From: Rhodoferax sp.
Lineage (GTDB): Bacteria > Pseudomonadota > Gammaproteobacteria > Burkholderiales > Burkholderiaceae_C
Assembly: GCF_012927445.1 (NCBI RefSeq)
Contig: NZ_JABBPD010000007.1
Span: forward strand, 62,001 to 126,000
Length of the DNA stretch: 64,000 bases
Reading direction: 5' to 3'
Part shown: piece after piece, positions 12,512-23,152 of the stretch
How the letters are laid out: each line of letters starts with the position of its first letter
Numbering within the stretch: the first letter of the stretch is position 1
Made by a program: the position numbers and the translations under genes
The notes under the pieces: model-generated
Told to the model about the DNA's origin: nothing
Seen by the model: only the letters and a program-made list of their open reading frames with translations
Databases searched by the model: none

Positions 12512-12639
12512 GATTTTCTCCTTACGGGTGATATCGCCCTGACCGTGCTTTATATGCGCAGGCCCTGGCTCCCCGGGGTTAACGACTCACTAACTACATT
12601 CGCACCGAGTCGAAAAGTGCGAAATCCAATATTTCAAAT

Positions 12640-13248
12640 TCAGGTCTTTTCGATCTGCGAGAAATCAAGCTCTACAGGTGTGGAGCGGCCGAAAATCGTG
12701 ACAGCGACGCGGACCTTGCTCTTTTCGTAGTTGACGTCTTCCACCGAACCGTTGAAGTCGGTAAAAGGACCATCCTTGACGCGCACAAACTCACCCACCT
12801 CAAATTCAACTTTGTGGCGTGGCTTCTCGGTGCCTTCCTGCATCTGGTTGACGATCTTCATCACCTCGGCTTCTGATATCGGAGCCGGACGGTTCTTTGC
12901 GCCACCCACGAAACCAGTTACCTTGTTGGTGTGCTTGACCAAGTGCCAAGTCTCATCGTCCATGACCATTTCGACCAACACATAACCCGGAAAGAACTTG
13001 CGTTCAGTCGTCTTCTTCTGGCCGTTCTTGATCTCAACCACCTCCTCCATGGGAACCAGAATACGGCCAAATTTGCTTTCCATCCCGGCGCGAGTGATGC
13101 GCTCGATGATGTTCCGCTCGACTGCTTTTTCCATACCTGAATAGGCATGGACCACATACCAGCGCAGATCAGGATTAGTCGGCGCCGTCGCCAGAATTTG
13201 CGCGGCTGCGGGCGTATCGTTTGACGGAGTTTCTACAACATCATTCAT
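12640..13248 (-). CDS. nusG: Transcription elongation factor NusG
   Basis: A NusG factor linking RNA polymerase to Rho or to the ribosome. The NGN domain begins at [19 protein letters not shown], and the C-terminal KOW domain holds [19 protein letters not shown]. Two starts are possible. The ATG at 13248 overlaps the secE stop as TAATG, which suggests translational coupling and gives 202 residues; an ATG four codons earlier would overlap secE further. An N-terminal extension of ~25 residues before the NGN fold is common in this group. Confidence 0.96.
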   Translation of the reverse strand: MNDVVETPSNDTPAAAQILATAPTNPDLRWYVVHAYSGMEKAVERNIIERITRAGMESKFGRILVPMEEVVEIKNGQKKTTERKFFPGYVLVEMVMDDETWHLVKHTNKVTGFVGGAKNRPAPISEAEVMKIVNQMQEGTEKPRHKVEFEVGEFVRVKDGPFTDFNGSVEDVNYEKSKVRVAVTIFGRSTPVELDFSQIEKT

Positions 13249-13631
13249 TATTTTTTCCACCCCAGAATTAAGTCATAAAACACCCACTCGAGCGTTTTGT
13301 CAGTCAACCAGAGAAACAAGGCCATGACCAGCACAAAGACAAACACATAGGCCGTCATTTGAATGGCTTCTTTGCGTGCCGGCCAGACGACTTTTTTAAC
13401 CTCACGCCAGGCATCCCGACCAAAGGCGTACAGCGCTTTGCCCGGCTCAGCGGTGAAAAATACCACGACGGCAACAGCCAAACCCAACAGCAAAGCACTC
13501 CACTGAGCCAGCGGTCCTTGCTTGCCAAGTAAATAATAGGCCGCCAATGCGGCGACAACCAATGCAACTGCTGCAGCCAACTTGGCCTTATCGATGCCGG
13601 TACTGACAGTTTGAACTTGTGTGGTGGCCAT
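13248..13631 (-). CDS. secE: Preprotein translocase subunit SecE
   Basis: A 127-residue SecE of the long, three-span type: two N-terminal spans (about residues 18-35 and 42-60), then the conserved amphipathic [20 protein letters not shown] and the essential third span. It stabilises SecY in the translocon. It lies between tRNA-Trp and nusG, the standard arrangement. Confidence 0.97.
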   Translation of the reverse strand: MATTQVQTVSTGIDKAKLAAAVALVVAALAAYYLLGKQGPLAQWSALLLGLAVAVVVFFTAEPGKALYAFGRDAWREVKKVVWPARKEAIQMTAYVFVFVLVMALFLWLTDKTLEWVFYDLILGWKK

Positions 13632-13689
13632 TTTTCTCTATCTCGCGCTTTCTCTACGTCAAATCAAACTCAGTCGTCATCAGACGCTG

Positions 13690-13715
13690 AAGCCCGCTAT
13701 TCGCATAGCGGGCTT
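13690..13715 (-). terminator. Hairpin between tRNA-Trp and secE
   Basis: An 11-bp stem AAGCCCGCTAT/ATAGCGGGCTT with a 4-base loop. On the minus strand it follows tRNA-Trp and precedes secE, with no clear T run. It may be a tRNA 3' processing or partial termination site. Confidence 0.5.
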
Positions 13716-13742
13716 GGAATCCACCTACTCTACACAGTCAGG

Positions 13743-13818
13743 TGGCAGGGGCGGAAGGAATCGAACCATCAACCTTCGGTTTTGGAGACCGACGCTCTGC
13801 CAATTGAGCTACGCCCCT
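13743..13818 (-). tRNA. tRNA-Trp (anticodon CCA)
   Basis: A 76-base cloverleaf with acceptor stem AGGGGCG/CGCCCCT, anticodon loop CTCCAAA, TTCGATT T loop and an encoded CCA end. It lies 10 bases downstream of tuf and is probably cut from the same transcript. Confidence 0.97.
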
Positions 13819-13828
13819 ACTGAAAAAA

Positions 13829-15019
13829 TTACGCGATGATCTTGGCAACCACACCGGCACCGACCGTCTTGCCACCTTCACGGATAGCAAAACGCAGACC
13901 TTCTTCCATGGCAATCGGGTTGATCAACTTGACGGTGATCGACACGTTATCGCCTGGCATGACCATTTCCTTGCCTTCTGGCAACTCGATCGCACCGGTC
14001 ACGTCCGTGGTACGGAAGTAGAACTGGGGACGGTAGTTGTTGAAGAACGGGGTGTGACGGCCACCTTCATCTTTGGACAAGACATAGATCTCGCCCGTGA
14101 AATGGGTGTGTGGCTTGATCGAACCGGGCTTGCACAGCACTTGGCCGCGCTGCACGTCTTCGCGCTTGGTACCGCGCAACAAGATGCCGACGTTGTCGCC
14201 TGCTTGACCTTGGTCGAGCAATTTGCGGAACATTTCAACACCGGTGCAAATGGTTTTCTGCGTGTCATTGATACCGACAATTTCGATTTCTTCGCCGACT
14301 TTAACAATACCGCGTTCGATACGACCGGTCACCACGGTGCCACGACCCGAGATCGAGAACACGTCTTCCACTGGCATCAGGAAGGCACCGTCGATGGCGC
14401 GCTCTGGCAGGGGAATGTAGGTGTCGAGTGCATCAGCCAGCTTCATGATGGCTTCTTCGCCCAGCGGACCCTTGTCACCTTCCATGGCGAGCTTGGCGCT
14501 GCCGTGGATGATAGGGGTGTCATCACCAGGGAAATCATACTTGTCGAGCAACTCGCGAACTTCCATTTCAACGAGTTCGAGCAATTCAGCATCGTCGACC
14601 ATGTCGCACTTGTTCAGGAACACGATGATGTAAGGCACGCCGACCTGGCGCGCCAGCAGGATGTGCTCGCGGGTCTGAGGCATGGGGCCGTCAGCAGCGG
14701 AACAGACCAGAATAGCGCCGTCCATTTGGGCCGCGCCAGTGATCATGTTTTTAACGTAATCAGCGTGTCCTGGGCAGTCAACGTGAGCGTAATGGCGGTT
14801 AGCCGTTTCGTATTCAACGTGCGCAGTATTGATGGTGATACCGCGGGCCTTTTCTTCAGGTGCTGCATCGATCTGGTCATAGCCTTTGGCGGTGCCGCCA
14901 AATTTAGCGGCCAGCACCGTGGTGATGGCGGCGGTCAGCGTAGTTTTACCGTGATCGACGTGGCCAATCGTGCCGACGTTGACGTGCGGTTTGGTACGTG
15001 TGAATTTTTCTTTTCCCAT
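13829..15019 (-). CDS. tuf: Elongation factor Tu
   Basis: A 396-residue GTPase that delivers aminoacyl-tRNA to the ribosome. It has the G1 loop [19 protein letters not shown] (G3) and NKCDMVDD (G4). It sits between tRNA-Thr and tRNA-Trp, as in other betaproteobacteria, where a second copy usually lies in the str operon. No anomaly seen. Confidence 0.99.
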   Translation of the reverse strand: MGKEKFTRTKPHVNVGTIGHVDHGKTTLTAAITTVLAAKFGGTAKGYDQIDAAPEEKARGITINTAHVEYETANRHYAHVDCPGHADYVKNMITGAAQMDGAILVCSAADGPMPQTREHILLARQVGVPYIIVFLNKCDMVDDAELLELVEMEVRELLDKYDFPGDDTPIIHGSAKLAMEGDKGPLGEEAIMKLADALDTYIPLPERAIDGAFLMPVEDVFSISGRGTVVTGRIERGIVKVGEEIEIVGINDTQKTICTGVEMFRKLLDQGQAGDNVGILLRGTKREDVQRGQVLCKPGSIKPHTHFTGEIYVLSKDEGGRHTPFFNNYRPQFYFRTTDVTGAIELPEGKEMVMPGDNVSITVKLINPIAMEEGLRFAIREGGKTVGAGVVAKIIA

Positions 15020-15118
15020 TATCAGACTCCGAAAAGTAACTGGACTGTCAAATCAAAATTATCGTACATCAACCAGCACCAACATCAAGTCAGCACACCA
15101 AATTGACACACCCGAAAC

Positions 15119-15194
15119 TGGTGCCCATTCCGGGAATCGGACCCGGGACCTCTCCCTTACCAAGGGAGTGCTCTGCCACTGAGCCAAATGGGCA
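15119..15194 (-). tRNA. tRNA-Thr (anticodon GGT)
   Basis: A 76-base cloverleaf starting TGCCCAT, anticodon loop CTTGGTAAG, T arm GGGTCCGATTCCC, encoded CCA end. It lies 99 bases before tuf. Confidence 0.97.
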
Positions 15195-15219
15195 TACTCA
15201 ACCTAATAACAGGCAACCA

Positions 15220-15293
15220 TGGAGCGGGGTAGGAGAATCGAACTCCTCGCTTTAGCTTGGAAGGCTAAGGTATTACCACTATACGAACCCCGC
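15220..15293 (-). tRNA. tRNA-Gly (anticodon TCC)
   Basis: A 74-base cloverleaf starting GCGGGGTTCGTATAG, anticodon loop CTTCCAA, encoded CCA end. It lies 25 bases upstream of tRNA-Thr. Confidence 0.97.
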
Positions 15294-15382
15294 ACTGGCT
15301 TGCACTGCAAGCAACCGCTACCGATTCTTCACGCACATTTAAGCGTGCACCCCAACGGCTATCTGTCAATTAATCCATTCAC

Positions 15383-15469
15383 TGGTGGAGAGGGCTGGAT
15401 TCGAACCAGCGTACTCGTAAGAGGGCAGATTTACAGTCTGCTGCCATTAACCACTCGGCCACCTCTCCA
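15383..15469 (-). tRNA. tRNA-Tyr (anticodon GTA)
   Basis: An 87-base type II tRNA with a long variable arm, acceptor stem TGGAGAG, anticodon loop CTGTAAA, encoded CCA end. First gene of the tRNA-tuf-tRNA transcript. Confidence 0.97.
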
Positions 15470-15533
15470 GCGTGAGCCACAGATTATGCCATGAATAATC
15501 AAAGCTCTCCGATACTTTTCATGAAACTTAGAT

Positions 15534-16343
15534 TTACCAAGCGATCGGCGCGCTGCCCTGCTGCTGTAAAAAAGCATTGGCCAAGCCAAAATGGCCGCAG
15601 CCGATGAAGGGCTGCGGTGGCCGCAGGGCGGACAGCGGCGAGGGGTGATTGGCGGTCAGCACCAAATGTTTCGCCTGCGCCAGGCCGCTATGGTCGGCAT
15701 GCGCCGCGATCAGGCTCTGCTTGGCCTGCGCATGAGCCCCCCACAACATGAACACGACTGGTTTTTCCTGGCGGGCCACGGCTTGGACGATGGCGTCCGT
15801 CAGCGCCTCCCAACCGCGCCGGGCATGACTGGCCGGCAGTCCCTCTTCGACCGTGAGGCAGGTGTTGAGCAGCAGGACGCCCTGGCGCGCCCAGCGCACC
15901 AGCGAGCCATCGCCGGGCACAGGCAGCGCCGCGGCGCCAAGCCGGGGGTCGCGGGCGATTTCCTTGAACATATTGCGCAATGACGGCGGCGGCTTGACGC
16001 CCGGTGCCACCGAAAACGCCAAGCCCTCGGCCTGCCCCGCTCCGTGATAGGGGTCCTGCCCCAGAATGACGACCTTGACTTGCGCCAGTGGTGTCAGCGC
16101 CAGCGCCCGAAATGGCTGCGGCGGATAAATGCAGGCGCCACTCGCCAGACGCGCCCGCACGAACTGCCCCAATTCGTCGGCGGTTGCACTGGCCAGAAAA
16201 TGATTGACCAGCGGCCGCCAGTCATCGGCCACCGGCCAGCGCTCCGGCGCCCATTCGGTCAGCCGGGGCGGCGCGCCGACGGGGTTTGTCGGGGCCTTCA
16301 AATCAAACGGGAAACTGGCCTGTAGCCCTTGTGGAATGGGCAC
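15534..16343 (-). CDS. ung: Uracil-DNA glycosylase, family 1
   Basis: Removes uracil from DNA at the start of base excision repair. The catalytic water-activating motif GQDPYH is at residues 95-100 (Asp97), and the DNA-intercalating HPSPLS loop lies near residue 228. At 269 residues it is slightly longer than E. coli Ung because of a ~40-residue N-terminal extension. The start is GTG at 16343, supported by AGGAGG four bases upstream. It is 59 bases after trpC and may be the last gene of that operon. Confidence 0.96.
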   Translation of the reverse strand: MPIPQGLQASFPFDLKAPTNPVGAPPRLTEWAPERWPVADDWRPLVNHFLASATADELGQFVRARLASGACIYPPQPFRALALTPLAQVKVVILGQDPYHGAGQAEGLAFSVAPGVKPPPSLRNMFKEIARDPRLGAAALPVPGDGSLVRWARQGVLLLNTCLTVEEGLPASHARRGWEALTDAIVQAVARQEKPVVFMLWGAHAQAKQSLIAAHADHSGLAQAKHLVLTANHPSPLSALRPPQPFIGCGHFGLANAFLQQQGSAPIAW

Positions 16344-16402
16344 AAGGCCTCCTGAAAAAATAGCAAATCAAAAATTGCAATAGACCGCGCTAGTCAGCGC
16401 CT

Positions 16403-17197
16403 TCAGGCGGCGGCGAACAGGCTGGCGAGCGCCTCACCCGGATCAGACGCCCGCATGAAGGCCTCGCCCACCAAAAACGCATTGATGCCAGCCGCCCCCA
16501 GGCGCAGCACATCTTCGCGGGTCTGGATGCCGCTCTCCGTCACCAGCAGGCGGTCGGCCGGCACATCGCGCATCAGCGTCAAAGTGGTGTCCAGCGACAC
16601 TTCAAAGCTCTTCAGGTTGCGGTTATTGATGCCGATCAAGGGGGTTTTGAGCTTCAAGGCGCGTGCCAGTTCGGCCGCGTCATGCACTTCCACCAGCACC
16701 GCCATGTCCAGGCTGCGCGCAATCGCCTCAAATTCTTTCATCTGCGCGTCATCCAGGATGGCGGCAATCAACAAAATGGCATCGGCGCCCATGGCACGCG
16801 ATTCATAGACCTGATAGGCGTCCACAATGAAATCCTTGCGCAGCACCGGCAACTGGCAAGAGGCCCGGGCCTGCTTCAGGTAGTCCACACAACCCTGGAA
16901 AAACGGCACGTCAGTCAACACCGACAAACAGGCGGCCCCATGCTCGGCATAGGTTTGCGCGATATCGGCGGGAATGAAGTCCTCGCACAGCACCCCCTTG
17001 GACGGACTGGCTTTTTTGATTTCCGCAATCACGGCCGGCTTGCCCGCGGCGATTTTGGCGCGCAGGGCGCCGACGAAATCCCGCGTCAGCACGCGGGACT
17101 CGGCATCGGCACGCACCAGTTCCAGTGATTTTTTGTTCAGCGCCGCAGCGACTTCTTCGCGTTTGGCGGCGACGATTTGGTTCAGGATGTCAGTCAT
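16403..17197 (-). CDS. trpC: Indole-3-glycerol phosphate synthase
   Basis: Closes the indole ring in tryptophan synthesis (CdRP to indole-3-glycerol phosphate). A 264-residue TIM barrel with the N-terminal [17 protein letters not shown], the substrate loop [10 protein letters not shown], and the later [14 protein letters not shown] and VTESGI motifs. Monofunctional, with no TrpF domain. Its ATG overlaps the end of the 46-residue membrane protein, so translation is coupled. Confidence 0.97.
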   Translation of the reverse strand: MTDILNQIVAAKREEVAAALNKKSLELVRADAESRVLTRDFVGALRAKIAAGKPAVIAEIKKASPSKGVLCEDFIPADIAQTYAEHGAACLSVLTDVPFFQGCVDYLKQARASCQLPVLRKDFIVDAYQVYESRAMGADAILLIAAILDDAQMKEFEAIARSLDMAVLVEVHDAAELARALKLKTPLIGINNRNLKSFEVSLDTTLTLMRDVPADRLLVTESGIQTREDVLRLGAAGINAFLVGEAFMRASDPGEALASLFAAA

Positions 17198-17330
17198 GCT
17201 TGGGCGGCTCCTGCGAGCCGTTCTTCAAAATGTTGATAAAAACGCGGTGCATCACCAGACCCACCACGATAAAAAGGGCGGAGACGCCCAGCACAATCCA
17301 GGCGCCCTCGCCGTGTAAAAGGCGGGCCAT
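17190..17330 (-). CDS. 46-residue single-span membrane protein inside the trp operon
   Basis: A small gene read directly from the sequence: [20 protein letters not shown], then [20 protein letters not shown] and a short charged tail. It has one membrane span (about residues 11-31). Its ATG lies one base after the trpD stop, and its TGA overlaps the trpC start by 8 bases, so it is placed for coupled translation with both. I do not recognise a family. The precise fit between two trp genes argues that it is real. No function is assigned; Trp enzyme membrane tethering would be a guess. Confidence 0.72.
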   Translation of the reverse strand: MARLLHGEGAWIVLGVSALFIVVGLVMHRVFINILKNGSQEPPKHD

Positions 17331-17331
17331 G

Positions 17332-18378
17332 TCAGACCCCGCTCAGCGCCTGCGCCGTCGCCACCAATTGCGCCAGCTTGGCCTTCGCCGCTCCTGATTC
17401 AATAGCTGCTCGCGCTTGTTGCACGCCGGCCGCCATCGAATCGACCACATTGGCCGCATACAAGGCGACGCCGGCATTGAGAATCACAATATCGCGCGCT
17501 GCACCGGGCTGATTGTCCAGCACGCCCAGCAACATGGCTTTGGACTGCTCCGGCGTCTCCACTTTGAGGGCGCGGTTGCTGGCCATGACCATGCCGAAAT
17601 CTTCCGGGTGAATTTCGTATTCGGTGATTTCACCGTTTTTGAGCTCGCCCACCAGCGTGGCGGCGCCCAGTGACACCTCGTCCATGCCGTCCTTGCCATA
17701 GACCACCACGGCGTGTTCGGCGCCCAGCCGCTGCAGCGCGCGCACCTGAATGCCGACCAGATCCGGGTGAAACACACCCATCAGAATATTGGGTGCGCTG
17801 GCCGGGTTGGTCAGTGGCCCGAGCAGGTTGAAGATGGTCTTGATACCGAGTTCTTTGCGCACCGGCGCCACGTTTTTCATGGCCGGATGGTGATTCGGCG
17901 CGAACATGAAACCGACGCCGACCTCGGCAATGCACTGGGCAATCGCGGCGGGCGACAGGTTGATGTTGATGCCGAGCGAGTCCATCACATCGGCGCTGCC
18001 GCTCTTGCTGCTGACGCTGCGCCCGCCGTGCTTGCTGACCTTGGCGCCGGCAGCGGCGGCGACAAACATGGCGCAGGTCGAAATATTGAAGGTGTGCGAG
18101 CCATCACCGCCGGTGCCGACGATGTCGACCAAATGGGTTTTGTCGGCCACCTGCACCTTGGTGGAAAACTCGCGCATCACTTGGGCGGCGGCGGTAATTT
18201 CACCGATGGTTTCCTTCTTGACGCGCAAACCGGTGATAAAGGCCGCGATCATCACCGGCGACCACTCGCCGTTCATGATCTGGCGCACGATGTGCAGCAT
18301 CTCGTCGTGAAAAATTTCCCGGTGCTCAATGGTGCGCAGCAGGGCTTCTTGTGGCGTGATCTTGTAAGTATTGGGCAT
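17332..18378 (-). CDS. trpD: Anthranilate phosphoribosyltransferase
   Basis: Transfers phosphoribose from PRPP to anthranilate. The 348-residue protein carries the PRPP/Mg loop [15 protein letters not shown] (near residue 88), [17 protein letters not shown] and the anthranilate-site region near [25 protein letters not shown]. It follows trpG by 77 bases and is not fused to it. Confidence 0.98.
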   Translation of the reverse strand: MPNTYKITPQEALLRTIEHREIFHDEMLHIVRQIMNGEWSPVMIAAFITGLRVKKETIGEITAAAQVMREFSTKVQVADKTHLVDIVGTGGDGSHTFNISTCAMFVAAAAGAKVSKHGGRSVSSKSGSADVMDSLGININLSPAAIAQCIAEVGVGFMFAPNHHPAMKNVAPVRKELGIKTIFNLLGPLTNPASAPNILMGVFHPDLVGIQVRALQRLGAEHAVVVYGKDGMDEVSLGAATLVGELKNGEITEYEIHPEDFGMVMASNRALKVETPEQSKAMLLGVLDNQPGAARDIVILNAGVALYAANVVDSMAAGVQQARAAIESGAAKAKLAQLVATAQALSGV

Positions 18379-18455
18379 GGTAATTAATATGAATGATTTA
18401 GGCCTCTAGCCCCCGTGCTACCTGCGTAAGAAGCTATTTTATTCATAGCAATCAC

Positions 18456-19040
<585 letters not shown>

Positions 19041-19062
19041 GGGGTCTTTCCAGTTGCTAGGT

Positions 19063-21279
19063 TCAGTGAGCGGCTTGAAACAGTACGAATCGGTCGCGCC
19101 CTGCCGTTTTGGCCTGGTACATCGCCGTATCGGCATGACTTGTCAGCGTGGCTTCATCGCGGCCGTGCTCCGGGTAGATGGCAATGCCTGCACTCGACGA
19201 GATGCTGACCGTCTGCCCTTCCGCCAAGGTGAAAGGTTGCTTGAGCATTGCGTGGATTTTTTCGGCCACGCCGGTCGCATCTTGCGCCACCTCGATGCTG
19301 GGCAGCAGCACCATGAATTCGTCGCCGCCAATCCGGGCCACCGTGTCGGACTCGCGCACGCAAGCCTGCAAACGGTGCGCCACCGCCTGCAACAGTTCGT
19401 CGCCGGCCTGGTGCCCGAACTCGTCGTTGACGGGTTTGAACTGGTCCAGATCAATAAACAACAAGGCCAGCCGGCGGCTGTCGCGTTTGGCATGCGCCAC
19501 CGCCTGATGCAATCGGTCCTGCAGCAGACGCCGGTTGGGCAGGTGCGTCAGCGGGTCATAAAAAGCCAGATGCTTGATCTCTTCATCGGCCGCCTTGCGC
19601 AACGTGATGTCGGTGTGGGTCGCCACGTAGTGCGTCACCACCCCCTCTTCGCTGCAGACGGCCGTGATGCAGAGCCACACGGGGAACACGTCGCCGTTTT
19701 TGCGCCGGTTCCAGATTTCACCCTGCCAGGCATGGGCATTTTTTATGCCGGCCCAAAGGGCCGCATAAAACGCCGACTCATGCCGACCGGACTGCAAAAT
19801 CCGGGGCGTCTGCCCCAGCGCTTCGTCTGCGGTGTAACCAAAGAGGTCGGAAAAGGCGTGATTGACGCGAAGAATTACCGCCTGCGCGTCGGTGATGATC
19901 ATGCTTTCATGCGACTCGAAAGCAATCGCTGCAATGCGCAAATCAGCCTCCCGCAGCTTGCGCTCCGTCACATCCTCGGTCGTTCCGATCAGGCGCGTGG
20001 GCGTGCCCGTCCCGTCAGCATGCAGCTCGGCCCGGTTGCGCATAAAACGCAACTGGCCATCCGGGCGCCGAACCTGAAAGGTCAGATCAAACGCCTGTCG
20101 TTGTTGGATCGCGGTTCGGGTGGCCGCCCTGATCCGGTCCAGTTCACCCGGCAGTGCAAGCCGCTTCCAGTCGTCGTTGTGGGTGTTGGCCGAGTGCGGG
20201 TCCAGTCCAAACAGTTCAAACATCGCGGGGTCCCAATGGTTGCGGCGGGACTTCAGATCAAACTCCCAAATGCCGACACCCGAGGCATCGATCGCCAACT
20301 TGAGCCGCTGGTCGCTGACGCGTTGCAGCGCCCGTTGCCGCAGGTAACCGTACAAACCCGCCGCACTCAGCAAGACCAGCAGCAGGTACGCCAGCAACTG
20401 GTTTCTGATATCGCGCTGCCAATTGGCAAACAAGGCACCCCAGCCACGGCTGAGCGACACGAGCAGCGGTTTGTCCATCGCCAGGTCCACGGGCTGGATG
20501 GTGCGTAAAACAGACAGTCGCTTGTCGCCAGAGGAGATGGCGAGGCCCTCGAAATGGCTGACCGGGCGCTTGCTGGCCAGGTGCTGCCTGAAAAAGGACC
20601 CCGGCACCGAAACATTTTTGCCGATCACTTCCGTCAACGCCGGTTGGCTGACAAAGATCTGGCCGTCACCGTGCACCAGCATTGACCGCATGTCTTCGGC
20701 ATAACGCACCGAATTCAGCAAGATCTGGATGTCCACCGGATCGACCGTGGCCGACACCACGCCCGCAAACTCACCGCGGGGGTCGACGATGGCCCGGGTC
20801 AAGTTGATGACATAGGTATTGAGGACCGACTGGAATGGCGCGCTGACGTGAAGCAGCTTGCGATTCTTTGACTGCGCGTGCACCCGAAAATACTCGCGCT
20901 GGACAAAATTGCGCCCGATCAACTCTTCACGGTTCGACAGGGTGACGGTCCCCCTGGCATCCAGGACCAAAAAAGTACGCACCGAAGGCATCGAAGCCTC
21001 CATGCTCTTGAGCCAGCGGATGGCACGGTCGTGGCCATCGGGCTGGGCCGCCCAATAGGGCAGCTCGGCAGTGACCGATTCCAGCGTCAGGTTCATAGCG
21101 ACCAGCTGACGCGAAAGGTTGTCTTCAATCACCTTCGACTGGGTCGCCAGCCGCTCGCGCTCCACCGACTCAATGCGCGCATGCTCCTGGTAAAAGTTGA
21201 AGACCAGAAAAACGCCGACCCCGCCCAAACAAGCGGCCAGCAGCAACCACGGCCTCCAATAGGTCAGGAAACGGTTCAC
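19063..21279 (-). CDS. Membrane sensor diguanylate cyclase (Cache-PAS-PAS-GGDEF) within the trp operon
   Basis: Makes c-di-GMP from two GTP. The 738 residues divide into TM1 (about 10-30), a periplasmic Cache-like sensor (about 35-290), TM2 (293-312), PAS (about 322-440), PAS with PAC (about 445-560) and a GGDEF domain. The active-site GGDEF is intact at 651-655. The inhibitory I-site RxxD is present as RESD at 642-645, five residues upstream, so activity and product inhibition are both expected. There is no EAL domain. The start is GTG, overlapping the trpE stop as GTGA, and it ends 22 bases before trpG, so it is physically part of the trp operon. Family assignment is certain; the input signal is unknown. 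Confidence 0.95.
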   Translation of the reverse strand: MNRFLTYWRPWLLLAACLGGVGVFLVFNFYQEHARIESVERERLATQSKVIEDNLSRQLVAMNLTLESVTAELPYWAAQPDGHDRAIRWLKSMEASMPSVRTFLVLDARGTVTLSNREELIGRNFVQREYFRVHAQSKNRKLLHVSAPFQSVLNTYVINLTRAIVDPRGEFAGVVSATVDPVDIQILLNSVRYAEDMRSMLVHGDGQIFVSQPALTEVIGKNVSVPGSFFRQHLASKRPVSHFEGLAISSGDKRLSVLRTIQPVDLAMDKPLLVSLSRGWGALFANWQRDIRNQLLAYLLLVLLSAAGLYGYLRQRALQRVSDQRLKLAIDASGVGIWEFDLKSRRNHWDPAMFELFGLDPHSANTHNDDWKRLALPGELDRIRAATRTAIQQRQAFDLTFQVRRPDGQLRFMRNRAELHADGTGTPTRLIGTTEDVTERKLREADLRIAAIAFESHESMIITDAQAVILRVNHAFSDLFGYTADEALGQTPRILQSGRHESAFYAALWAGIKNAHAWQGEIWNRRKNGDVFPVWLCITAVCSEEGVVTHYVATHTDITLRKAADEEIKHLAFYDPLTHLPNRRLLQDRLHQAVAHAKRDSRRLALLFIDLDQFKPVNDEFGHQAGDELLQAVAHRLQACVRESDTVARIGGDEFMVLLPSIEVAQDATGVAEKIHAMLKQPFTLAEGQTVSISSSAGIAIYPEHGRDEATLTSHADTAMYQAKTAGRDRFVLFQAAH

Positions 21280-22787
21280 TCCAGGCCTTCTTCGACCAAC
21301 TCACTCGCCCGCAACAAGGCGCGCGCCTTGGCTTCGGTTTCTCTCCACTCCAGTTCCGGCACCGAATCCGCCACGACCCCGGCGGCGGCCTGCACGTACA
21401 GCGTCTGGTCCTTGATGATGCCGGTGCGGATGGCAATCGCCACGTCCATGTCGCCGGCGTAACTCAGGTAGCCGCAGGCACCGCCGTAGATGCCGCGCTT
21501 GGTCGGCTCCAATTGGTCAATCAGTTCCATGGCGTGCACCTTGGGTGCGCCACTGAGCGTGCCGGCCGGGAAGGTCGCCCGGAGCACGTCCATGCTGGTC
21601 ATGCCGTCATTGAGCGTGCCTTCGACATTGCTCACGATGTGCATCACATGGCTGTAGCGCTCGACGCTGAAGGCTTCGGTTACTTTGACGCTGCCAATTT
21701 TGGCAATGCGGCCAATGTCGTTGCGCGCCAGATCGATCAACATCACATGCTCGGCGCGCTCTTTCGGGTCATTGATCAGCTCCACTTCAGCCGCCTTGTC
21801 CAGCTCCAGGCTGGCGCCACGGGGCCGGGTACCGGCGAGCGGACGGATGGTAATTTTCTGCTCAGTCTTGCCGTCCAGCGTGACCTGCTCCTGGCGCACC
21901 AGAATCTCGGGCGAAGCACCGACCACATGGAAATCACCAAAATGGTAGTAATACATGTACGGGCTGGGATTGAGCGCGCGCAAGGCGCGGTACAGGCTCA
22001 GCGGCGACTCGGTGTAGCGCTTTTTGATGCGCTGCCCGACCTGCACCTGCATGAAATCGCCCCCGGCAATCAGTTCCTTGGCGCGCTCGACGGCAGCAAT
22101 GTAATCAGCCTTGGCAAAGTCGCGCTCGGCCGGGTAGCTTTGCGTCGGCTTGACGATCGGCGCGCTGACCGAGTATTTGAGCTGCTCTTTCAACTCGCGC
22201 AGGTGCTTCTTGGTGTTGGCATAGGCTTCCGGGCGGGCCGGGTCGGCGTAGACGATCAGATAGAGCTTGCCTGACAGGTTGTCGATCACCGCCAACTCTT
22301 CGCACTGCAACAACAAAATGTCCGGGCAGCCGAGCGTGTCGGGCGGGCAGGAGGCTTCCAGCTTTTTCTCGATGTAGCGCACCGCGTCATAGCCAAAATA
22401 ACCGGCCAGGCCACCGCAAAAGCGCGGCAAGCCCGGGCGCAGCGCGACTTTGAAGCGTTTTTGGTAGTCCGAGATGAAATCCAGCGGATTGACGCGGGAG
22501 GTTTCCACCACCACGCCGTCGGTCACCACCTCGGTCCGCACCTCCAGGCCAAAGCCCATGGAACGCACCAGCGTGCGGGCCGGCAGGCCGATGAAGCTGT
22601 AGCGACCAAAGCGCTCACCGCCGACTACCGATTCCAGCAAAAAGCTGTATTTACCGCCTTCTTTGGAGTGCGCCAGCTTCAGGTACAACGACAACGGGGT
22701 TTCCAGATCGGCAAAGGCTTCCGCCATCAAGGGAATGCGGTTGTAGCCCTGGGCGCTCAGGCTTTTGAATTCGAGTTCAGAGATCAT
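21276..22787 (-). CDS. trpE: Anthranilate synthase component I
   Basis: Converts chorismate to anthranilate with TrpG. 503 residues from the chosen ATG at 22787 (MISELEFKSLSAQGYN); a TTG six codons earlier is possible but less likely. It has the N-terminal feedback region (LLES near residue 50), and the chorismate-binding motifs IRPLAGTRPRG, DLARNDIGR and TFPAGTLSGAPK. A candidate leader peptide with two Trp codons lies upstream. Confidence 0.98.
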   Translation of the reverse strand: MISELEFKSLSAQGYNRIPLMAEAFADLETPLSLYLKLAHSKEGGKYSFLLESVVGGERFGRYSFIGLPARTLVRSMGFGLEVRTEVVTDGVVVETSRVNPLDFISDYQKRFKVALRPGLPRFCGGLAGYFGYDAVRYIEKKLEASCPPDTLGCPDILLLQCEELAVIDNLSGKLYLIVYADPARPEAYANTKKHLRELKEQLKYSVSAPIVKPTQSYPAERDFAKADYIAAVERAKELIAGGDFMQVQVGQRIKKRYTESPLSLYRALRALNPSPYMYYYHFGDFHVVGASPEILVRQEQVTLDGKTEQKITIRPLAGTRPRGASLELDKAAEVELINDPKERAEHVMLIDLARNDIGRIAKIGSVKVTEAFSVERYSHVMHIVSNVEGTLNDGMTSMDVLRATFPAGTLSGAPKVHAMELIDQLEPTKRGIYGGACGYLSYAGDMDVAIAIRTGIIKDQTLYVQAAAGVVADSVPELEWRETEAKARALLRASELVEEGLE

Positions 22788-22915
22788 GCGAAAAGATTCT
22801 TTCAATTCAGTGCCGGACCTTGGGCTCGCGGGCTGGGCAGGTGGCCATCAGTGCGCGGTAGGTCCAGCGGGCAGCCCGGTGGGCTGCGGTTCATTCACAC
22901 AAGGAGAGAGAAAAG

Positions 22916-23005
22916 TCAGGCTTGCGCCGACGTGTCTTGCTGCGGACGCCAGAGCCAGGCTCCCCGGTCGCGACAACCTGTGATGCGGATGCGGTGAATG
23001 AACAT
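22916..23005 (-). CDS. Candidate trp leader peptide (29 residues, W-L-W)
   Basis: A short ATG-to-TGA frame upstream of trpE: MFIHRIRITGCRDRGAWLWR followed by PQQDTSAQA. Two Trp codons separated by one Leu lie at residues 17 and 19, the kind of content expected in a trp attenuator leader. A GC-rich hairpin (GCAGCCC/GGGCTGC, 22871-22887) follows, but no T run comes after it, so a classical intrinsic attenuator is not shown. There is no strong ribosome site. Position 128 bases before trpE and Trp content are the support; chance cannot be excluded in GC-rich DNA. Confidence 0.4.
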   Translation of the reverse strand: MFIHRIRITGCRDRGAWLWRPQQDTSAQA

Positions 23006-23011
23006 GATCTC

Positions 23012-23017
23012 AGTGTA
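23012..23017 (-). promoter_or_regulatory. Possible extended -10 box upstream of trpE
   Basis: TGCTACACT on the minus strand matches an extended -10 element (TGnTACACT). No good -35 is found at normal spacing. Transcription from here would begin at or next to the ATG of the candidate leader peptide, giving a leaderless message. Confidence 0.4.
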
Positions 23018-23152
23018 GCAAACCCTTCACCAGCGGCCGACTCCCTGGTCCGGTCGCCTGGCTCAGAGAAAACCCTGTTGTGCATGACGGCAAACCATCC
23101 GAGAATGCCGACACCGCAAAAAGGCACGGTCGTTCTATTCATTAAGGAACCC

